From assembly GCA_033807775.1 (NCBI GenBank), contig CM066313.1:92017484-92081483 (forward strand): DNA of 64,000 bases, given 5' to 3'. Shown here in pieces: positions 33,469-43,867 of this stretch. A program made the position numbers and the translations under genes. This DNA is from Saussurea involucrata (lineage: Eukaryota; Streptophyta; Magnoliopsida; Asterales; Asteraceae). Within the stretch, counting starts at the first letter, position 1; every line of letters begins with the position of its first letter. A model generated the notes under the pieces. It saw only the letters and a program-made list of their open reading frames with translations, was not told where the DNA came from and ran no database searches.

Positions 33469-34089
33469 TCAATATCCTCCCTGGTACATCTCAAACATGA
33501 TCCAAGCCACCATCAATGTCAGTAGCATCACTACTACTATGCACACAATCTCGGCCCTTAGGGCTATCCTTCGAGCTATCCTTGCTCCACTTAGTGCATC
33601 AGACGACATGTTGGTTAGGAGGTGACTTAACTCTACTAGCTCTGTCGTGACTTGACTCTAACGACTGACCCTTATCTGACATCCGTGCAAATCTGCTGTC
33701 ACAGCCCTGAGATGTTGTTCCTCGGCCCAGGTCATGCCAGGCGCACGACTTATCGGCACTCCCTCGATCACCCGCGAAGGTTCCGGTACCTCTCGCTGGT
33801 CGGACCTAAAACACACTCGGCTAGGTATAGGGACGCTCTTCCTAGCGGTTAGTTTAGTGCGTGGCCCTCTAGGACTAGGTTGTACCACTATCGGGGTGGG
33901 TTGTGGTGGAACCACAGTCGGTGGTATCCTTGGCCCATCGTACGGGTCTTGTTCTCCTCCAGAGGTACGTTCGCTTGACGGCGTGTAGGAGGGTCGTGAG
34001 CTTGATGACGACGATGACGATGACATAGTAGTGCTAAAGTAAGAGTGTGATGAGGATGTTGACATAGTGATACTGAAGTAAGAGTGCAT
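33469..34089 (-). pseudogene. DEL leader ORF: Ser/Pro-rich protein with C-terminal membrane segment
   Basis: Lies between the PBS and gag. ATG at 34089, 206 codons if one in-frame TAG (33658-33660, codon 144) is read through. Order: Ser-rich N-terminus with a run of nine Ser, Pro-rich middle, conserved-looking block (PISRAPGMTWAEEQHLRAV), amphipathic helix (TTELVELSHLLTNMSSDALS), basic stretch (ARIARRIALRAE), then 19 hydrophobic residues IVCIVVVMLLTLMVAWIMF (codons 180-198) and a short tail. The TAG follows CGT and precedes AGT and fits the CAG-to-TAG decay seen in this window. I recognise no family. A single-pass membrane protein is an inference from composition. Confidence 0.5.
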
Positions 34090-34412
34090 AACATTACTTG
34101 TCACGTAGTGATAAAGGCTAAACGCACTATACTATTGCATACTATAGGCAATAACTACGTTCATCCTATGCATACGACGTGAAGCATTTTTGTGAGAAAA
34201 TACACACATGTTCCTAGCATATCCATTTCCGGTCTCGCATTACTCTTCCTTAATTAAACATAGGTGATCAGGCTTTGTTTAATTAAAGATCGATGATCCA
34301 ATACCCGAATTAGTTATACTAGCAATATGGTGAGTAGTTTGAGTGTTATTTCCCGTTTTTGGCTATAGTTGTAGTTTTTCTAAAGAAAAACCGGTATTCT
34401 CTATAACCTTTA

Positions 34413-34424
34413 GCTCTGATACCA
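34413..34424 (-). other. DEL primer-binding site (initiator tRNA-Met type)
   Basis: Minus strand TGGTATCAGAGC, 4 nt after the LTR end GGGGTGTGACA. Confidence 0.9.
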
Positions 34425-34725
34425 AATCTGTCACACCCCACTAAAGCGGAAATACGGGATGTACAACTCAAGTTTCACAGCAAAAGTTACAAGATCACAT
34501 CAACCATCAAAATACATTTAAAAGTCAACAACCTTGTCTTTACAATCGTTTTTCAGAAAAGGGGAAATGACATAATTAAAGATAATTAAAGAAAGCTTCA
34601 TCACGTGATGCCTTCCTAGATCCCATCCTTAATGATGTTCCCCTGAAAAGCATGTAAATGAGAGGGTCAACTAGTGAACTAGTTGGTGAGATCACAGGTT
34701 TAACAAGTACAACATTGTTTGCCAT

Positions 34726-34827
34726 AGCAAAATAGTTTAAATCCGCACAAGTGGATAAGGCAAAATAGTTTAAATCCGTACAAGTGGATAAATCAAAGTA
34801 GTTGAATCCGTACAAGTGGATAAATCA
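34726..34827. repeat. 33-bp tandem repeat in DEL LTR
   Basis: Three units of the type GCAAAATAGTTTAAATCCG with ACAAGTGGATAA, the last with a small deletion. Confidence 0.8.
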
Positions 34828-35599
34828 ACCGGTTATGAAATACTTGCTCATTGTAATAGTATGTATTATGTTTAAGTAGTGAGCCCGTTACCCGACCTAT
34901 ATGATAGCAGCCCCAGCGCATGTTCTATCACCAACAATGCGTACGGAAAACAATAATTATGCACTCAAACAAGCGCTACTTGTGAGTGGGGTGTTAACCA
35001 AATAACGTTATTCATAATTACCAACGGCTCACACTCGTGAGTTAAACGGGTAACGTAAGTTAAACGGGGACTTACGTATGATAGAGAGAAAGCTCAAACT
35101 TACAACACGCGTAAATTATACATACAATAGAGCATAACTGAGTATAGCAAAGTTTACGTTTTCAATAAAACGAGTTAATCAGTGCGTAAAAGTAATTGTA
35201 GTAACGACATGTTTTTCACCCCAAATATGTAAAATATTGAAAAAGGGGATGTGATAACTCACTTGATAAGCGATAGAGTCCGGGAATCTCCCACAAGTAC
35301 TTCAAGATGATCCTACTTCGAACCTATAATCGTAAGGTCACTAGTGAGTTTTTTTCTCGAAGGTTCGGTATTAACTATCCAAATCGTCATAAAATGCCTT
35401 GTTGTGTTTTAATATTATCAACGTAACAAGTGTATACATTGTTCATGTTAGATTAAAGTTTCCGCAATTTCGTCACAATAAGTAACGAAAAGGGTTTAAA
35501 GAACGTATGTATATATATAGTACATATATATATAAACCGAAATTTTTATCGTATAAACGATAAAAAGGGGTTTTGAATGTAAAGACGAAGTATTTAAAG

Positions 35600-35752
35600 T
35601 GCATAAATATAAATAGATATGTTATATATATGTATATTCCACAATTTCATCATAAAATGATGAAATGGGATCAAGAATATATCAAATGCATAAATATATA
35701 TAGATATACATATGTATTCCACAATTTCATCATAAAATGATGAAATGGGATT
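35600..35752. repeat. Two-copy 81-bp repeat with hairpin in DEL LTR
   Basis: TTTCATCATAAAATGATGAAA occurs near 35645 and 35726 and can fold on itself. Each copy follows ATGTAT..TCCACAA. Confidence 0.75.
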
Positions 35753-36760
35753 AGAAGCTAGTCCTCAATTATAGTAAGAAGTTTGTCCTTTGCTGTCCAG
35801 ATTTTGGTGTCACTTTGTGTCCATATTTGGGTAACTTTCAGGTATAGTTAGGTCAAGATATTTTATGTCCAAGGGGTTTAATGAGTTAGGAAACTTTTGG
35901 CATAAGTTTCATAATTTTAGAAGTGTTTAAGTACATGAAATAATACTTGACGTAAAACTCGACAGAAGATGTTGCTGCTTGCGCACTGTTTCTGTGAAAA
36001 CTGTTTGGTAGAAGAAATATTTGATTTTTTAAGTGAAACCACTTGGGTTTGAATCCTAACACATAAAAATAGTTTCCAGAAAAAGAATCACTCAATTTGG
36101 AGTATTATTGAGTGAGATATGACCATTTGAAGAGAGGTGTGGAATCTGACAGCAAGCTGTAAAAACCACACTTTGTATGCAAAATCCGATTGACTTCTTA
36201 ACAAAAAATTCTTATTCCTTTGCATGCAAAATCCGATTTGACCCTTTCCCAAACACTTATTTTCAGTTCCAAAACACATTTTTGAACCATTTAAATTACA
36301 TGCAAGTTACCCATCAACTCATCTTTTATAAACTCTTGAAAAAGACTCATTTTGAAGAATGTTGATGTTCATGCCAAGAACTTCAACATGCATCTTAAAA
36401 TTGTGCATTTTGAGCTCATGCATGTTTGTTTAAGTATGTTTTTAGTGGATTTCAAAGATCCACTCATGAAACTCTTGAACATAAAGATATGGATTTATCA
36501 AGAAAACTACATGCATGTGTTTTAAAAGTTCATCTTTGATCTTAACATGGGTTTGATTTTGGATTCACCACCTTTTTAATAACAAGTAGGTGTTATGGTG
36601 GTAAATCTACAAACATTAAGATTTGTAAAGATGATTTTTAAGATTTGAAGATGGAGAGAGAAAAGGGTGAGAGAAATCTCTAGTGAGATTTTAGTGAGAG
36701 AGAGTGGAGTGTTGTTGTGAATGAATTGTAGAGATTAAAGGAATACATAAGGAGTAGAGA

Positions 36761-36805
36761 GGGGGGGGGGGGCTTTCCATGGGGGGGGGGGGTGGGTGGG
36801 TGGGG
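36761..36805 (+). other. Two G12 runs followed by GGGTGGGTGGGG
   Basis: Twelve Gs at 36761-36772, CTTTCCAT-type interruption, twelve Gs at 36781-36792, then T-separated G3 blocks. Fits a G-quadruplex pattern on the plus strand, the non-sense strand of DEL. Homopolymer lengths are prone to sequencing error. Confidence 0.6.
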
Positions 36806-37146
36806 TAGTGTGATGCAAATATAAAAGTCCAATCTTAAATTTTTAAAATACAAGTATTTTTCTTAATAATTAAAAATACAAAATAATTATATAAAAGTAA
36901 AGTATTTTTATATAATATGATTGAAATACATAAGTTGTTAATTATATAAATACTTGTGGTATAAGTGTAGGTTAAGTTGGCATTTTATGAGATTTATGGA
37001 TAATTTCCTAATTCAAGGGTTTCTTAGGCAAAATTTCTCGAATTTTCCTATCGTACCGCGTTTACTGCTAAAATTGCACTGTGTGAACTATGACATGAGT
37101 AAATGAGATATCCAGTGTAGTTCTAACCTGAGGTGTAAATTTGACA

Positions 37147-37905
37147 GTTGCCACAGTGGATGTCGTCGCTGCACTATGGTCGCCAATCAGGGGCGATGTC
37201 CTTGGTGTTCCTGGGTGTCGATCGTACAGAGATTACAATACAAATGAAGGAAAGACTTCGAAATGTAAAGTACAAGTGTTTGGAATGTAAAAACAATGTG
37301 CGTTGTGTGTGAAAGCTATGTATAAACTATTGGTCGAGAGTGAGAGTCTTGCATCGAGAGTGATCTTCTATGAATGATCTCTTTGTTTCGAATGAATATT
37401 CTTCGAGTGTTTGCGTTTTCTTCTGTTGTTCGATGCTCTTGTTCTCTCTCTCTCTCTGTGTTATTCGATGTTGATCAGGTGTCTTGAACTGATGATTGAG
37501 ATGGGATTTTATAGTCTTCGGATGACTTTAATTGAATCATTTAGATCTTTGATGATTGTTGTAACGGTCGTCGTCTTCAATGTGAGTTTAGATGCTCATA
37601 ACTGATTTCGTCGGTTATAGTCGTTGTCCATAAATGACTTTGACTCCTGCATTAAACACTTAAACAAATATAACAGTTGTATAACGCGTTAGTCGGTCAA
37701 GGTCTCACGGTTTTATGCGACGGTCGTGTGGAACGGGCGACGTCGAGGTCGAGTGCCGTGAGGAACTCTCGACTTACCTTTTAGGAGGGACGACGGAGGT
37801 TTTTTGGGTCTTCGTCGGGACCTTATCTTAATACAAGGTATAGCTCATAACATGTGTCTTACCTTCTCTGGTCGTGATCGAGACCTGTGAAATTTTGCCC
37901 AAAAA
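37147..37905 (-). repeat. TAT-2 5' LTR, outer piece
   Basis: Matches 22485-23235. The outer end on the plus strand is GCCCAAAAA (expected GCCCAAACA), followed by the target copy ACCAT. Confidence 0.88.
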
Positions 37906-38238
37906 ACCATCAAGGCCATGGGAATCGATCGTTCGGAAATCACCTGACGTTCGACAACTTTGGTCGGTTTCAATGGAGAAGTGACGAGCACCTATGGAGA
38001 TATCATCTTGCCAGTCTACGCCGGAGTAATCAACAAGCAGACCAAGTTCAGCGTCATCGACTGTACGTCGGCCTATAACATCATCGTAGGCCGACCATGG
38101 ATCCATGAAATGAAGGCCGTTCCCTCGACGTATCATCAGACTCTGAAGTTCCCTACGCCATGGGGAATCCAGGAGATTAAAAGTGAGCCAAAAGTCGCTC
38201 GTGATTGCTATAAAACCACCCTGAAGCCGCGAAAATAG
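37906..38238 (+). pseudogene. TAT-1 protease, second part
   Basis: Continues the frame broken at 22313: TIKAMGIDRSEIT, then TGA at 37945 (CGA in the TAT-2 copy), STTLVGFNGEVTSTYGD, FSVIDCTSAYNIIVGRPWIH, ending KTTLKPRK at a TAG. This is the flap and second half of the retropepsin-like domain, with the conserved ..G.PW. motif. With 20359-22313 it makes the complete gag-protease of TAT-1. No RT follows. Confidence 0.88.
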
Positions 38239-38759
38239 ACCTTCTATTGTGGCGATTCATTACGACATTTAGTGTATCGTCTTAAAATCGCCACAAGGGG
38301 GCAAGATGGTAGCAATAATCAAGACGTCCCACGTAGTTGGGCACGACGCGTCAGAAAAGGTACGTCTTCTAAACCCTTTTCTATTTTTTCATACGATTTT
38401 TTAACAACGACGGTTACTGACTTAGTCGTACGATCGCTAGGTCTAGCGATCTCATGATCTAAGTTTCTTGACTTAGAAAAAAATTTCATACTCCGAATGT
38501 ATGCTTTAGTCGCATGTGCCTATATTTATATACATGATTTAAAAGTCTATTGGCTTACGTTCCAGTTATTGTGTTACAATAGATGCCTAAGTCGCATGAT
38601 TCCTTGTATATTTTTTATGAATTTGACAGTCGATGTGATATTTTATAAAGCGCAAGTTCAAAAGAAGCCCAAGTTCCATTCATCGAATAAACTGTCTTTT
38701 ACAAAAAGCTCGACCACCAACGATCGAGCAACAAAGAAACAGAAATAAGGGAGTTGATA
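38239..38759. other. TAT-1 spacer between gag-protease and antisense gene
   Basis: Non-coding, matches TAT-2 25470-26317 in reverse. Compared with TAT-2, the last exons of the antisense gene have been deleted at about 38735-38765. Confidence 0.55.
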
Positions 38760-40165
38760 CTATCCCAAATGAGGGAACAGTTTCGTCCCGTCTAGGACAT
38801 TATCATCCAAAAAATCCGACGGCAACGAAAATTTCACCGTCGTTTCAGAGCCGGTTTTCGCGCCCTTGCCCTTGAGTGAACCATCAATGGACCTTATGTC
38901 AAGAACCTTCTCGATAAACACGGTCGATACCTTTGCCTTCTCAGGCGGGACGACTTTCGACGAACCACCCGTCCTTGACGATGGTTCACTCAAAACGGAC
39001 ATCCTCGTCCTCTTTGGGAGACCCGACCCAGATGTTGGGACTTCTTTTCTCTTTAAGTCCTCCGACCCAGCTGTCGAGGTATCCTTCCCCCTGTCTACAC
39101 TCGCCTTGCGAGTTAGCTCGACTTGAGCCATTTTCTCGACGGCTGCAGGCGTCAACTTCGCCCAAGATTCTCCTGTATGGTAAAAGAAAGAATTAGATGA
39201 TTGAGAACAAAGATAGATTAGGACGACAAGAAGCAAAGAGATACTTACCAGTTATCTCTACTTCCTCCTCCTCTCTCTCCTCGGTCGCCTCAGAATCCTC
39301 TCTCTCATCTTCTTCTTTCTCCTCTCGACCCATCCTCACTCTGTCGCTAAAAAAAACGGTGTCATCATCCTCGTTTACCAAATGACGCGTGACGTACGAC
39401 CGGTTTTCTGTACTAAACTCCAGGAACTTTTCGACCTTAGCCCGGGAAGCATCGTCCGGCTCTACCTTGTCGAAATCAATATCTACACATAAAATAGAAG
39501 ATCAGTCGAAAAAACAACCGAGGAATAGAATAACATAAAAAACATATAATTAAAGGCACACCCGTCATATTCCAACCCTCCCTAATCCAGTCACTATCAG
39601 TGTCTAGCGTCGACACCCGCACGAATACATACCTCTTCTTCCACCCACGGTCGTTGACCGCGGTATTTAAAACCAAGGTACGATCACCCTTGTGTCTTGA
39701 AAACAAACTATAGCGACGGTACCGATCACTTTTGACCTTATACGCCGTCAGTAGGTCCCTCACATTCATCGGTGGATTCCAGTTGGAGGTAAGTCGTTCG
39801 ATGATCAGGATAACTCGCCAGAACTGGGGCATCAGTTTCCCCGGTGAAAGATCGAATTCACACATGAAGTCTTTGACCATAGGCGAATATGGCCAATGAA
39901 AGCCTATCTTGAACGGGTATTCGTATATATCGACGTACCCCTCGGGGCACATTTCCGGTCGAACCTTGCCAACCTTGCTTATGGTGATCCCCATGGGAAT
40001 CCTCGCTAGAATTCTAAAGTCGTCGAGATCTTCTTCGTTTTTAATGGTGCTTCTAGGCTCTGTCGACATTGCTAACCCCGTTAAATTGATTGGCACTTCT
40101 GAAAGGCCCCAGATATCCCAGTTTTTCCTAGGCTTTCTAGCAATAGACTTGCGATGCATACGCAA
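38760..40165 (-). pseudogene. TAT-1 antisense extra gene, spliced, 3' exons deleted
   Basis: Opposite to TAT-1 gag. ATG at 40165. Exons 40165-39562, 39482-39249 and 39172-38760, with introns of 79 and 76 bp (GTGTGC...GTGTAG, GTAAGT...ATACAG), both phase 1 and at the same codons as in TAT-2. Exon 1 has a basic start (RMHRKSIARKPRKNW), then IYEYPFKIGFHWPYSPMVKD, PQFWRVILIIERL and MNVRDLLTAYKVKSD, resembling Pfam Transposase_28. Exon 2 is highly acidic (EEREEEEVEITG). Exon 3 has KRTRMSVLSEPSS and ends at FPHLG, then a stop where TAT-2 continues into a coiled coil. Exons 1-3 are free of stops. Likely expressed from its own promoter (inference). Confidence 0.65.
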
Positions 40166-40357
40166 ACTGGAGGGTCGTATCTTATATGATCTCAGAAAAT
40201 CCTAATTAGGTCAAAAATTCTTGCAGATTTAGAAATAATCGAACGAAAATCGACAAGAAAACCCTTAAAGAAATCTTTGCTCAAAACCCTCTGAAGTCGT
40301 AAACAAGAAAAGATCCATCGTAATCTTTATTTATGCAGTCGATCATGTCAGAACGAG

Positions 40358-41684
40358 TGATAGGCGGGTATCAGCCCCCCTAAATCTCACCGCAAGTGTA
40401 CGGGTCGAAGTCAAGTAATAGTACTAGAAAGTACGAGTATCGAATCACGGGGAACTAGGAACTAAGTATCACAATTACTATAAAAACTATTAACTGAACG
40501 ATCGCAAGTTGAGTTGGTTGGTTTATAATTACTAATTGCAAACAAAACTAAATCAAACACGGAAACAGTAAACAGCTTAAGAACTTCAGATAGAGAAACA
40601 GTTGAGGGTTGGAAATCCTAAGACTTCCACATATAAACAATTGACTCAAAACAGTTACCAGTTGTTCCGATTAATGAATACCCAATCTTGTAAAAATCAT
40701 CGTTGTTCTCTTTCGAGCAATTACGGGTTTTATCTTGAAAAGCACAAGTTTATCTCTCGATCTCACCTATGGAATTCAAAATACATTAAGCTCAAGATTT
40801 TATCGGGACTAAGGCTTACTCGGTATATCTCTATCACCTTTCTCACCTTAGGCATGCGATTCCTAGTTCTAGTTACAATTAATTCTCTCGAACTTAATTA
40901 GAAACAACAAATCAATTGTAAATTGGCCAAATTCACAAAAGCATTAAAATCCAAATCACATGCTTCATTAGTATAGGAAAAACTGATAAAAGTCTCAAGT
41001 TACATGTTCATATGCTTAAATCGAATTCATTCCAACCCCCAACATCTAAAGATTAGTTCATGATGTTGGGGGACAAAAACTCAAGAAAAGGGGATGAAAA
41101 ACTGTATGTAAACATGATAACGTGAAGGTGAAAGATGTAGTGATAAACTCCCTTCTCCCGGCTCTAATTCGCGTCGCATCGTGACTTCCTCCTCGATTGA
41201 TCCTCTCTCGTGGCTCCAAAAGATGTAAAATATCTCCCAAAATCGCCTCTGGACTGCTTCTGTTCGTCGTGTGCTCAATAATGACCTAAAACCCGGAAAA
41301 ACATAGCTTAAATTCGCAAAACAGTGTGTGCCGCGGTTTGCAAACCGCACGCCAAACCGCGCGGCGGCGTGGAGCAGTGTGTGCCGCGGTTTGGGCCGCG
41401 GTTTGCAAACCGCGCGCCACTAAACCGTGCGGCGTGGAATAGTGTGTGCCGCGGTTTTGGTTCGTGGTTTTGGGTTCTGGTTCGGGCGCGGGTCTTGGGC
41501 TTCCGTTGGCTTCGTTTTGGACTCTTTTTAGGCTCTTTTTCACTTCTTTTCTCGATGATTGCTTTCCTTTAAGATTACCTTCACATTCCACTAGATAAAC
41601 CATAAAATTCCGCCTCTTTGCTTAAATACAAGCCAATCTCATTGGTTTGAGCACTGAAAATAACGCCAAAAAGTGGCGTTATCA
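40358..41684 (-). repeat. GP 3' LTR, 1327 bp
   Basis: Plus-strand ends TGATAGGCGGGTATCA and GGCGTTATCA (TGATA...TATCA). The first 460 bp match 46245-46702. Contains 16- and 18-bp perfect palindromes around 41333-41348 and 41397-41414. Confidence 0.9.
41330..41460. repeat. GCGGTTTG palindrome cluster in GP LTR
   Basis: GCGGTTTGCAAACCGC at 41333-41348 and CGCGGTTTGCAAACCGCG at 41397-41414, inside about 60-bp units that each start GTGTGTGCCGCGG. Related GCGGTTTG motifs recur at 43590-43700 in the non-coding interior. Confidence 0.75.
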
Positions 41685-41698
41685 ACAACCCCAAACCG
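41685..41698 (-). other. GP polypurine tract
   Basis: Minus strand TCGGTTTGGGGTTGT directly before the LTR start TGATAACGCC. Confidence 0.65.
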
Positions 41699-42374
41699 AG
41701 CGTTGCTTGTCCCCAAGCAAATTACCGATAAAATAGAGTAAAAGCACATATCAGTGATATATAATAACTGCACAACTCCCAATTGGTACCACGTGATGCA
41801 CTGGTGATTTCCTATACCCGTGAATGCTTATCTCACTCTCGCCTCATCCTTATTCTGTTTGATCTATGACCTTCCATTGTAAGTTGAACTCGTGACTGCT
41901 CCGTTTCCATTAAGGTCGTATTAGGTCCACACATACTAAGGAGAACATTTCGCCTCGACCCTACCTCACGGGATTCTCTCGTTTCACTCGAACCTAGGTT
42001 GTCACACATGTTGTCATGTTTAGGGAGGTTATGTACAAGAATACTCAAAATTCACATGACAACTCTAAAGAAAGACGCACAATTGTCCAAAAATTGATCT
42101 CAGAAAGGAATCAAGTAGCAAGACATGGAATATCAGTAAAGGTGGTCGCATACTCTAATCACGTTTTCCAGAAGATCATCCAGGTCTTTACGGGGGTTGT
42201 AACGGGGCTAGGGTACCGGCTAAGAAATGAAGGGTAAACGGTTCAAAGATCCTTGGTGTGTCAAACATTAACAGTTCTGAACTTCATCACATTCTATCTT
42301 TTGGCCCTCTTTATCACTACTGGAGTCGCTTTGACTCTCTTATTTAGCTGCTATCAATACTATTTAACTAACTG

Positions 42375-42378
<4 letters not shown>

Positions 42379-42422
<44 letters not shown>
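42379..42422. repeat. TA dinucleotide microsatellite
   Basis: Uninterrupted AT alternation of about 44 bp, followed by a short T run. Confidence 0.9.
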
Positions 42423-42425
<3 letters not shown>

Positions 42426-43221
42426 TTTTGGGATTTCATTGGTCCTCTTTATTTGATTGGGGCTGCATTGGCCCTCTTTTCTATTAATTTTTATGACAGG
42501 CTTGATTTCCTTCTTTCCCGCTCTATCTTTTCGATTCATTACCGCTTCTAGTTGACACACTTTCGGATAAGGTTGGCTAAGGCTTTTGGCTCGGGTTTAA
42601 AGGTGGGTCTGAAATGAAAAAGGTGAGTGTTTGCCTACAAAGGGGTTATTGTTACACACAAATGGGTAAAAGGTACGATAGCTAAAAACAGGGTTAAACA
42701 AACACACAATGTCTGGAATCATCTCTTAAGGTCCACACGAAATGGTCTACTACACCCTTACCTAATATCCCGATGGTCGTCTTTGCTACTCAATGCAATA
42801 ATATAGCGAGATCATTCTATATTCACGACAAGGAACTCGAAAAAAGTGTATATGACTTAAGTGTATGAATCCCACGAAATGAAAGACGTCTTTTAGGCTC
42901 AAAACTCGCTATTGGGTGGTCTCCACTCATGTCCCTAGTCATGTCCTTTCCCAGTCCTTCCCTAATGGTCACGTCACTATCACAAGATTCTTCCTACAAT
43001 GGTTGGTCTCAATCATTCAAAACAAAATTTTTAGCTAAAGTGATCTAGGTACTCAGAAGTGCAGGAAATCTACGTGCATAACGTGGGCCCGATTGGGCAA
43101 CCCCAAACCTTACCCATACATTGTCCCCAATGTGCAAGTGTCGGCGGAGGCGATACTTAAAACAAGTATCGTTGTGCGGTTATTACAGGTGTTAGACAGG
43201 CAAGACATAAGCCAACCCCAC

Positions 43222-43359
43222 ACCTAGGTCGCGGCCTAGGTTTGTCAAAACAGAAGCCAACCCCAAACCTCGGTGAAACCGAGGTTTGCACAGGATTAAA
43301 AATGAGTGTGTAGATGTTTAAAAGGTTAGGCACCCCAAACCTAAGTGAAACTTAGGTTT
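43222..43359 (-). other. Three hairpins next to PPT-like motifs
   Basis: 43265-43287 (AAACCTCGGT-GAA-ACCGAGGTTT) and 43337-43359 (AAACCTAAGT-GAA-ACTTAGGTTT) have perfect 10-bp stems and the same loop but different inner stem bases, changed on both sides. 43222-43241 is a related 7-bp stem. Each is preceded on the plus strand by CCCC of a PPT-like motif. Confidence 0.75.
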
Positions 43360-43867
43360 GTTGCATCTCGTTTGACTAATAATGAGACGAACATCATACA
43401 TCACTCGTTACATACAAGGTTTAGAGCGTACCTGTTTGCCCGGACGGAGAAAATCCTCTTGAAAGATTCGAGCGCCAATCAGAAACATCGGGGAAGGCGG
43501 AGAAGGGGAATGCACAAACAAAAGAAACAAAGCAAACAGAGAAAGAGAAAGCAAGGCAACGAAACAAAACAGAAGCATCAGGGAAGCCGCGCGGTTTGCC
43601 ACGCGGTTTGGAAGTCGCGGGGTATACCGCGCAACTCCCTGCTTCAGAAAACAAACAGAAGACCCCGCGGTTTGGCACGCGGTTTGTAAGCCGCGGCACA
43701 AGCCGCGTAAGGCCCTGTTTCAGCTATTTTTGATTTTTTGATTTTTATTGCTTTTTTCGTAACTAAAACACACTCAAAAATGCAAATGATAAAAGAAAAT
43801 GCAAACCCTGGTGTGTTGCCTCCCACCCAGCTCCGTGGTTTCGGTCGTGGCTCGACCTTCCTTCCGA

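Larger units (their letters stand above)
28805..37146 (-). mobile_element. DEL, Del/Tekay-like chromovirus, 3' end deleted
   Basis: Minus-strand Ty3/gypsy element: 5' LTR (34429-37146), PBS, leader ORF, then gag-protease-RT-RNase H-integrase in one frame. It stops within the integrase C-terminus at 28805. The chromodomain region, 3' non-coding part and 3' LTR are gone, along with a short piece of the host LTR, which points to one deletion across the boundary. GTTGC at 37147-37151 may be the surviving target copy. Confidence 0.85.
34429..37146 (-). repeat. DEL 5' LTR, 2718 bp
   Basis: Ends TGTCA...TGACA. Long LTR as in Tekay/Del. The only copy, the 3' LTR being deleted. Contains 33-bp repeats (34726-34827), a two-copy segment with an inverted repeat (35600-35752) and G-runs (36761-36805). 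Confidence 0.85.
22314..37905 (-). mobile_element. TAT-2, non-autonomous Tat-lineage element with DEL inside its 5' LTR
   Basis: Minus-strand element flanked by ACCAT (22309-22313 and 37906-37910) within the TAT-1 protease. From the 5' side: LTR (37147-37905 continued at 28662-28804), PBS, gag-protease (28560-26318), spacer, opposite-strand extra gene (23495-25469), 3' LTR (22314-23235). pol is absent, as in TAT-1. The DEL element and a small deletion interrupt the 5' LTR. Its LTRs face opposite to those of TAT-1, which gives a false impression of inverted LTRs at 19380 and 22314. Confidence 0.88.
19380..40357 (+). mobile_element. TAT-1, non-autonomous Tat-lineage element, split by TAT-2 and cut by GP
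   Basis: Plus-strand element inserted in the TAT-0 RT (left flank TTGAC, 19375-19379). Parts: 5' LTR, PBS, gag-protease up to 22313, then TAT-2 (22314-37905), then the rest of the protease from 37906, a non-coding spacer and the opposite-strand extra gene. GP starts at 40358. The two protease halves join exactly once the ACCAT duplication is counted. No RT, RNase H or integrase is present, so it relied on helper enzymes. Its 3' LTR is predicted right of the window. Confidence 0.85.
41699..43867 (-). other. GP non-coding 3' interior
   Basis: No gene. Holds a TA microsatellite, several PPT-like CAACCCCAAACC motifs (43098, 43212, 43257, 43333), three hairpins and GC-rich GCGGTTTG repeats at 43590-43700. 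Here a working element would have pol. Confidence 0.7.

Noticed and set aside
43408..43701. Overlapping minus-strand ORFs in the GP interior (Cys/Leu-rich)
   Set aside because: Produced by GC-rich GCGGTTTG repeats; no recognisable domain.
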